Notes under the pieces: model-generated
Seen by the model: only the letters and a program-made list of their open reading frames with translations
Databases searched by the model: none
What the model was told of the DNA's origin: nothing
Assembly: GCA_000149265.1 (NCBI GenBank)
Contig: CH001698.1
Location: 655,153 to 719,152, forward strand
Direction: 5' to 3'
Source: Ciona savignyi
Lineage: Eukaryota; Chordata; Ascidiacea; Phlebobranchia; Cionidae
Length of the DNA: 64,000 nucleotides
In this document: positions 56,141 to 64,000 of the stretch, piece by piece
Position numbering within the stretch: the stretch's first letter is position 1
Layout: each line of letters opens with the position of its first letter
Program-made: the position numbers and the translations under genes

Positions 56141-58792
56141 TCATGTATACACATAATTATGTTTTTTTTTTATAGCGGAAGGGTAGCCTACTCTAAGTTA
56201 TTTTGGGTGCACTTTGAAAAAAAATGGTCATATATTGTTTATTTTATAATTACCAAATCTTAAATTACTTTTTTGTACGTAAGTATTGTGATCAACGATT
56301 TTAAAAGGGTTCTTTTTTTTAATTATTTAAGAAAATACCGCAAATTTTGTAAGTATATTTGCATAAACGCTGGGCAGAAGCATCTGGTCCGTTCGAAATT
56401 ATTAACAAGTAATTAAATCGGACTAAAATGTCAGATAAGGTAGCTAAAATGCCTAGATATTAGCCTGATCCCGAAATGCAAAATAAAAATTACCTTTTCA
56501 GTGTATTATTTTTAAGCAATTGTAGTTTCCAACCTAATCATCTACTTTTGAATAATAAATATGTCGTGCTAAAATTTATTCAAACTTCAAAAAATAAATT
56601 CCCCATATCTATATACACGTAATTCGTTTTTTTACGGTGAAAAAAAACATCAATCAGGTTTAAGATTTTAGAGATGTGGTGTTTTTTTCTTGGTTTTTAT
56701 CTTGTTTTATTGTATATACCAACGTATAATATTTTATCAAGTTTTAATTGTTAACTCGGAAACTTATTCATTTCTTGCAGAACACAACAAAAGTTGCAGC
56801 ACACTTTGTATCGATTGTTTGTGCATCCACAAACATAGGGCATGTACACAAAAGGGGTTTAAATATAGTGGTGGTTAACATCTGGTTGACAATTTTTAGT
56901 TCAATAAAGAATTTCAAAACAAAGGAAAAATTGTTGATGGTGCTATATTTAAATGAATTCCGAAATATGGTGGGAGGGAATTCATGCTGAACGATTTATC
57001 CACGGCATTTCTTGTGTTAAGCTACCTTGCTCAGACTGGGTAAGGGGCTGGTTTCGCTTCCGTGACCTTTCTGCTAGAGGTTAGACGTATTTTGTCAATG
57101 AGAAACTAAAGGGTAATTGCGAATATACATTTTAAAATACATTAGTTGCGTTAGCCTACACACATTTTTGTGCGCCATATTAGTTATTTGCCAATTGCTA
57201 GCTATATGATTTATGGTCGTTAACAATAGCTTAATAGTACCTTCCGACACCCCGATAGTTACTTTAGACTGTCATATCGTCTATTATATGTTCTAAACAC
57301 AAGTATGTATCCAAAATAAGGGTATTTGTTACTTGTGTAGATAACAAACCCGACGTAAACACTTACACTGCAATATCTGTTGGGGAGCTTCTGCTTTGGT
57401 CTTCGACACGGTGAATGGACGCAACGACAAAATCCATTGTTAGAACCGCAACCAGAGGTGTATAGCCTACTATTTAACTGAATAAAAATATGTATATTTC
57501 TGGATATATATTAAAATATTTGCCGGAAACACGAAGATTAAATACAAATCAAGTTAAAAAAATTTCCTCCAACCACTTTAGAATTAGGGGCTTAGAGTTT
57601 AGTATCAATCTCTGCATTCTGTAGCTTTAAACCCATATTTTCGTTCCATATTTTCGCCGTTCTGTACTGTGCTGTGTCTGAATCCATGCTATCTACAGTT
57701 AGGTTAGCTTAACTAGCGGATGTTGCCTTATTAAACTTACAGTTAATTTGCAGATGCCCACAAGCTAAAAATATATACACCGAGCTTTACAAAGTTCCAT
57801 CGCATTGAGGCCGCGTCGTCTCGGTCTACTGTTCCACAAGATCACTGAGCGTGAGATAGTAACTGCGAAGCCCAGAGGCGAACAGCCTATCGCACGCATA
57901 ACGCCTCCGTCACAACTACATTAACCTTTAATCTATTCAATGGAACCGTAAAATCTCGATTTATGGGAATTTTACGAGGTTTATCGATTTTACTGTAAGT
58001 GTTCAGTCAACCTACGTTTTGTTATCCGAATTGTTAAGACGAATACAAAATTAACACACGCAATGACGTGCCATATTTTTAGAGTACAACTTTTATACTC
58101 GGCCTAGTTGCGAAACCGTGATTGGCTCGTCACTACGACCATTTTTAAATTGTATGTTATAAATGTCTAAGATTACTAGTCGGATAAACTGTGATTTGCA
58201 AGACAAATTATTTAAAATGTATATTAAGTAGGTATTAGTTGAGGTAACAATAAGTATGCATGGTGTAAAACATTTTTTCCTTTTTTATTCGGCTTGGTTT
58301 CGAATGGAATGAAAACAATTATTGCTGTGGTTCCGAACGGGGTGGCATGCCACCTTGTGTGTCAATTTCATTACTCAGGTTTGTCGCGAGATGTTGCAAC
58401 ACACTTTTACACGTTGGCCTGTTTAATGTGCCTTAGGCTGGTGAAGTGCTGGTAGAATATATAGTACCAGTCAAGTGGTTTTTGTCAGCCTACTTACGAC
58501 ATATGACGTTTGCTATTACAGTCTCATATTAAAATATATCCAATAAGACAGACACTCTTTAGAAGAAGGCTCCTTTTATTACCATATGTAAAAAAACGTA
58601 AAAACGTGACTACGTATTAAAATTATTACAAAATTAAGTTACACTAAGTGCTAATCGCTATTTCTGCACATGGAATGTGAACAGTTTGCACGAAATTGGT
58701 ATATAATGACAACTGATCCCATACATTATTTATTCTATGTGCTTTTTCCTTGCAGAATTATTTATGAAGTCGGACAGTGCAAACGATTACTT
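56141..58792. other. Intergenic region
   Basis: About 2.6 kb with no exon I can support on either strand. Base composition becomes less AT-rich at about 57780-57960, but no clear promoter motif is seen. Confidence 0.5.
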
Positions 58793-59160
58793 TCACATTT
58801 TCGTAGAAGTCTCGTAATTATCGTCGTGGATTCGAACGACTGCGGAGTGTATTCTCTCGCCGTTTTCCGCGTTTCGTTTCTCGTCCAAGCGAATATAAAA
58901 CGGCGACAAAGGGGGATCCCCTGCCGCAGTCACGTCCATTACGCTCGGACGCTCGTTCCGATGCGATTGCGTCATAAAGTAAGCAGTAGTTGGCGACATT
59001 GCAGTTTGTGCTTTCACTTTTGGTCGTTTGTGAGACGTCACATCATACGTTGGCACTCTGCCGCCATCTTCTGGTAACACATGGGGTTTATCGTAAGAGC
59101 GGGTTTCCTGTTGACTTGCGCAGCAGCAGCAGCAGGTTAGAATTCGCCAACGAGATCGTC
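58793..59160 (-). CDS. Candidate terminal coding exon, unknown protein
   Basis: Downstream of an acceptor (GGCAG just above 59160, read on the minus strand), one frame stays open for about 122 codons to the TGA at 58793-58795. It starts with RSRWRILTCCCCCASQQ, a basic patch with five Cys in a row, and continues with Pro/Ser-rich and charged sequence (GDPPLSPFYIRLDEKRNAEN). The composition is more GC-rich than the surroundings, as expected for coding DNA. A Cys run next to basic residues would suit the cytoplasmic edge of a membrane segment or palmitoylation. No homologue is recognised. It may belong to the gene whose 5' exons lie at 59758-60110, but the join is not solved. Confidence 0.45.
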
Positions 59161-59757
59161 CTGCCAGGAAAACAATAATGTCACTTTAACACCAAAAAAG
59201 CGAACCAAGACAATTCATGTGTAAGAACGTGGAGCGCAGTGATCCAATAAAGAGAGGATACACTTGTTTGTATTCCAACAACATCGACAATATAGATGAC
59301 GTTCTACAAATTAAATAGAATTTTATGCTCGGAAGGACTTAGCAATGGTATTTAAGTGAGTGTTTTGCTGATTTACAATGATGGAGATTCCCCAATGTTG
59401 ACACGGTTTAGCAGCATATGCGATGGTTCGCGCCAGCGTTTCGTCTTTAACTATGTCTTTTTGTAATAGTTGAGCAGAGCTTCGTAAAATAAAGCTGTTG
59501 ATTAGGCATTACCTATATTTGATGGGCTTTTAGTTTTAATTGTAGATACCAGCTTTAATTTTAGTTGTGAAATAAATTATAATGTCATATGGGAGGATTT
59601 TGATTGACAGCTCCTTCCATGAGGCCAGTTTGCATTACAGAGATAGGGAAAATGTTAAAAAGAACGCCTCTTGTAGTCATAGAATTTTTTTTTACGTTGT
59701 CGTGATTGATTGTTTTCAACTGGATCATTTAGTATCAATATTCCTGAAGATATTCAC

Positions 59758-60110
59758 CACACAGACACTCGGATCTTATGCCACCCATAATCACGGGCCG
59801 ATTAGACGATGAACCGCAGTTGTCTGAATATTCTGTTGTAGAACACAGGTCAAATCCAACCAATAGGGAACGCCGTTGTTTAATTTTGCTCTAACCCATT
59901 GAGCATTGGTAAAGGAATCGATGTGATCAAATTTCCGAAATAGCTATGTCGTCTGTTTACATTGATCTAGAGCCTCACTGCCATCGGGATTTGCCCATGT
60001 ATACGCTTTTATTTAAAATTGAAAATTCAGGCTCGATACACCTTGTATACAATGTACTTACCGTTTTTACTTTCTTTACTTCTTTTCTTTCGTGAACAGC
60101 CAGATCCCAT
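59758..60110 (-). CDS. 5' exons of a probable N-myristoylated small protein (partial model)
   Basis: Minus-strand exon 1, 60062-60110, reads MGSGCSRKKRSKESKN and ends at a good donor (GTAAGT). Exon 2, 59758-59832, joins in phase and continues with EYSDNCGSSSNRPVIMGGIR...ECLC before a GTGAAT donor. Met-Gly-Ser-Gly-Cys followed by basic residues is a classic N-myristoylation plus palmitoylation membrane anchor. A further open stretch at about 59330-59475 (LLQKDIVKDETLARTIAYAA) could be an amphipathic helix, but it needs a different phase, so at least one exon edge is missing. The arrangement recalls small membrane-anchored AKAPs; that is a weak inference. Confidence 0.5.
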
Positions 60111-62400
60111 ACCAAACTAAAATATCTGAAAAGCGAAACTAAATCGTAAAATCTCGTTTGTAAGCCTCTGCGCCAAAAAGCTATTACATATGCCAAATAA
60201 AATGAAGCCTGTGTTGACCCATTAGAAGCTTCTATTCACGTCCTATTCAAACATCACTAGTCCCTCTATTTCGACTGTCAACACCGTAATTTATAGCACA
60301 CTAAAGAATTGAAACGGCTAAATTGCTTGGTGAATACTGTTATCAAGTCGTAAACTGTTTAAAATATACATATGTTGCCTGATTGCTTTGGTGTAAGTCT
60401 GGTCTATTTGGTCTACAACTAGGTCCCTGTGATTTCGCAGCAGAACAAGAGATGTTGTATTTAGGAATTACTTATCGCCGACTGCCTGGTGGCTTAACGC
60501 TCTACTGGCCAAGAAGAACCTCGCCACTGTTTTCAGTTTGTATTTCGCTTTGTACAGCTGCGTCTTTACCTCTACATGGCGAACAGCACGTGATTCTGAC
60601 GCAGCTACAGGCAGCTCTGACCGTGAGGTCACCTTATCCTTTACACTTACCTTGGTGTTTTACCCACGGCACTGAATCTGAAAACAATTCGAGCTAAATG
60701 TTATCTCCCCTTGTTCGCTAAAAAGTATAATTTTTTTGAAAGTGGCGCTAATACACAGGTGTTCTTCCTTTATACCTTTATTGAACAAAAAATGTCGTGG
60801 GATAGCCCTCTTGGTCACACGCGATTTAATTGGGGTATGGGTAGTCTTTACTTTAGTGTTTTGTTCCATGCTTATCGTTTGTAATTAATACGTATTATTT
60901 GCAATCCCATACATAATATTTAGGTTTTGCTGCTGCGTCTGGCATTTACGTATATTTTGTTCAAGTTTAATATTGGTGTGTTTTGCCTGCTGTCGCTTTA
61001 CCATCTTTCATGTTGTTTTTTTTAACAACAGTAATATATTAGGTGGGTTCTTAATCTAATATAATGGAAAGTGTCTTCATTAGTGTGAACGCAGAATAAA
61101 AAATGAAGGTAAAATGAAATGCAATAATATATACTAATGATATGGGTAAATATGAACCTTAAAAACAACACGAATAAAAATACAAAGTTTGATATTATTG
61201 TTGTAGTATAGCACTAATAAGCTGTGATAAAAGTTATCGACAATAACGATGTCAAAGTTATCAATCATCAGCTTTTCTGTGAAAAAGACTTACTTTAAGA
61301 GAATGGTCCTAATATTAAAAATGTTAGGATATTTACATAGTCACAGTAAATACCGATATGCTGCGTGTATGAAAGGAATATTATTGGGTTTATATTTAGT
61401 CGTATTTCTTCTATTGACAAAAAAAGAAGCTGAATACGGATGTCGAGGATATGAAGACTTTCTCCTCAACCGGGCTATCATAGCGGTTTTATAAACAAAA
61501 ATTCCAATAGTAAAGATCACGTATATGCTGGCAACGATATTAATTATTAATATTCGGAAAGCAGGTGCTATTGAAATATGATTCTACAGCTTATGCTGAG
61601 AAACTTCTTGAACAACAACGTAAAACAATTGAAAGCGTATAGCCTGTAGATCTAACGTCATTTATCTAAACGTTATATCCCGCTCGATGCTATTAAAAAG
61701 CTAATCATAACATCAATTTAGTGAATATCGCTCAATTAGGCAAATGAAATCTATGCTGCATGAGCCTTAGTGCGTATTGATGTTTATATACAAGGATAAT
61801 GCTCAAGACCTACCATTTTGGCGGTGAAGAAATCACGTTAAAGATTTATCCTAGGTTACCTTCCAATAACTCGCGCCCACGGTTCAGTTGATCAAAAGTA
61901 CAACCGTTTTTCCTATACCAGATTGGAACCCACCAACGTTAATTTAAAGGGCTAACTCACCAAGCTATTCGGGTGGACACATGGACAGGCCAATCGCATT
62001 TGGCGTTATCACACGGGCATTCGTCAGATTAACTTGTGCTCATCGTTGAGTTACCGTTGATATTTCCGTGTCCGGTGTGTGAATGAGCCGTTTTTCCAAG
62101 CTATCTTGATATTGAGTGATTTAGAAGGCGTTGTTTTCATTAAGGCTCATTGATTTTTCCAGCAAAATGGGAACTGCTTCTGGGCTGCTCGGGGTACGTT
62201 TTTTCCATTGATATCTTGGCCGTTTTAATATTTGCCATGTAGCCAAATTGGTCTTTGTCTTAATTTTATCTGCACGAAAGTGAATTTGCTCTGCGAATGC
62301 GCTTTGTTCACAGCATCTGTGTTGCTGAGCTTCCAAAAGTCTTGTTTTTTCCCATAAAATATCGGCAATGTTTTCATGTACAAATTGGACCGATGTATGT
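60111..62400. other. Intergenic region
   Basis: Several short open frames exist on both strands (for example at 60383-60697 and 61249-61494), but none has recognisable domains or convincing splice context. Nothing is annotated as a gene. Confidence 0.45.
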
Positions 62401-62679
62401 TACGGTTCCATGACAACTGAACCCCTTACAACTGAACCCTTATAACTGAACCCTTTACAACTGAACCCCTACAATTAAGCCCCTTACAACTGAACTCCTT
62501 TTAACTGAACCCCTTTAAACTGAACCCCTTTACAGCTGAACCCATTTCAGTTGAACCTCTTTACAACTGAACCCTCTTTTCAGTTCTGTTAAAATGGGTT
62601 CAGTTGTAAAGGGGTTCAGTTGTAGGGGCTCAGTTGTAAGGGGTTCAGTTGTAAGGGGTTCAGTTGACTGGTCACCGTA
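62401..62679. mobile_element. Palindromic minisatellite element
   Basis: About 11 units resembling CCTTTACAACTGAACC run forward from 62412. After a hinge near 62580-62600, about 5 units run in the opposite orientation (GGGGTTCAGTTGTAA). The outer ends are short inverted repeats, TACGGT at 62401-62406 and ACCGTA at 62674-62679. It has the form of a small terminal-inverted-repeat element filled with a tandem repeat, or a palindromic satellite capable of a long hairpin. Confidence 0.85.
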
Positions 62680-62762
62680 TGTTACAACGTATAACTTAAA
62701 ATCATTAACAGTTATATAGTTTGGTAATAGGTTTACAATTAGAATTTGTTTCCTGTCGGAAA

Positions 62763-63245
62763 GTCCTCGGGCAAGGCACTTTACGGATTATGTCCTCGGG
62801 CAAGGCACTTTACGGACATTGCCTGAACCCAGAAGATTAATGGGTTCTACCAAATTGAAGGAATGTGTCTGTCATATACAACACATTGCAATAGCTTCGG
62901 TAACCCGACGATGGGTGCGAGGTGATCTGACGATTGCCCGTGTGTTAACCCCCTTGGTTTTCCCATTCACGGGGATAAACATGAATATTCTATCCTATTC
63001 TATCCTAAATGGATTTATCACGATTTTAAAGCAAACTTTTTCAGAAAGTACTTACCGGTATCTCGTCCGGACATTGCCTGAACCCAGCGGATTAATGGAT
63101 TTTACCAAATTGAAGAAATGTGTCTACACATAAACAACACACTGCAATAGCTCTGTTAACCGCGCGGTGATCTGACTATTGCCCGTGTTTTAAAATGGTT
63201 CTCCCTTGGTTTTCCCATTCAGAGGGATAAAACATAAATATCCTA
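62763..63245 (+). repeat. Interspersed repeat present as two tandem copies
   Basis: A phrase starting CCTCGGGCAAGGCACTTTAC occurs twice at about 62764 and 62792. It is followed by GGACATTGCCTGAACCCAG and a ~180-base segment ending TTTTCCCATTC. The second copy runs from about 63068 with small changes. A related diverged copy sits at 11940-12090. It is probably a SINE or MITE family; neither terminal repeats nor a Pol III promoter could be shown. Confidence 0.7.
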
Positions 63246-63554
63246 TCCTATCTGTGGGTAAATATTTCTTTTTATTTACCGGGAAAAGTTTCGAACCCAT
63301 TATGGGCTTGTCACGAATAACATTTTTGCTCAGAATCGTTTTTTTTCAGCAGAGTTTCCATTCGGCCATACGACCGTACAAGGATAAATATCATAATAGT
63401 TTTTTGGATGTCTATGATGAATACCTAAATGAAAGGACATAGAAATCTTATACTTTGTGTTTTTTTTATTTGTAGGCAGTAGGTCAAAATGATACCCTGC
63501 AAAGATAATAACTTTAATAACTATTATATTAAACCTAATAACTTTTCGTGGTTG

Positions 63555-63635
63555 TTTTTAATTTTTATTGAACTGTTTTACCCCTTTGAACTGTTTTTTA
63601 ACAATTTTATTGAACTGTTTTACCCCTTTACCTCC
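63555..63635. repeat. Short tandem duplication (~45 bp)
   Basis: The segment TTTTATTGAACTGTTTTACC is repeated with a spacing of about 45 bases. Confidence 0.8.
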
Positions 63636-64000
63636 GTTTACTGTTACCCACTTATTCTGTTGGAACATTAGTCGAAAGGTAGTGGATTTGAAATCAGCTG
63701 CTGGCATGTCAGTTGTATCCTTTACAGATAATAAATATGGAAATACTCCATGCACGAGAACTATATTCTTGCTCACATCTTTTTCCTACAAATCTTCAAC
63801 TCTTTGGCTGAAAACCGGGGAAAACTAAAAGGTGGGAAAGAGAGGAAAGGCCTGCAAAGGAAGGAAACTGCTCATTAAAATAAAGATTAGCGCTTTAGTT
63901 TTAAACATGGGGTTAGAGTTAGGGTTAATCTGGGTTTGATATTAGTAGGTACCACACCGCTAAACTGGTTAGCATCGATGCAATGTCAGGGAAACCTACA

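Noticed and set aside
60383-60697. 104-codon open frame on the plus strand
   Set aside because: No recognisable domain, odd composition, and no supporting splice or regulatory context.
62121-62416. Overlapping minus-strand open frames (LATWQILKRPRYQWKK and neighbour)
   Set aside because: Composition is not unlike coding sequence, but there is no family match, clear exon edges or neighbouring exon; left as possible only.

Overview
This is a eukaryotic, AT-rich window with many small exons bounded by canonical GT/AG sites, short introns, transposon debris and one 100-N assembly gap. The proteins read as metazoan chordate-like orthologues. Compact introns, lineage-restricted repeats and an apparent two-haplotype join suggest a highly heterozygous invertebrate chordate, most likely a Ciona-type tunicate. 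The species call is inference.

Layout. (1) 107-13131, plus strand: the 3' two thirds of POLR1A, the largest subunit of RNA polymerase I, in 22 exons running to the stop codon. Its intron at 2890-5746 holds the most striking feature of the window: about 21 tandem hairpins at 2933-5216. Their 3' arms are strongly conserved in three seed families, which reads as a large intronic microRNA cluster. (2) 15346-50725, plus strand: a complete CHD1 chromatin remodeller of about 37 coding exons, with two alternative last exons. Two of the three aromatic-cage residues of its first chromodomain are replaced. An early CHD1 intron carries a roughly 3.1 kb inverted-repeat transposon next to the gap, and the flanking sequence is duplicated as if two haplotypes (with and without the insertion) had been joined. 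Other introns carry hAT-type MITEs. (3) 29138-35906, minus strand: two complete adhesion-type (class B2) GPCR genes in tandem, both nested inside the 8.3 kb CHD1 intron. (4) 52025-55961, minus strand: two tandem paralogous genes for small two-pass membrane proteins with PPxY motifs and an identical intron position and phase. (5) 58.8-60.1 kb, minus strand: exons of a probable small N-myristoylated protein, incompletely resolved. (6) 60-64 kb: mostly intergenic, with a palindromic minisatellite element at 62401-62679 and a duplicated SINE/MITE-like repeat.

Both large genes are broad nuclear functions (rRNA transcription, nucleosome spacing). The nested receptors and the small membrane-protein genes look unrelated to them. 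The hairpin cluster sits in the sense orientation in its host intron, so it could be co-transcribed with POLR1A. The exon models were checked by reading-frame arithmetic: the POLR1A, CHD1 (both ends), both GPCR and both two-pass protein models close in frame. For POLR1A this requires ignoring one extra base at about position 133.
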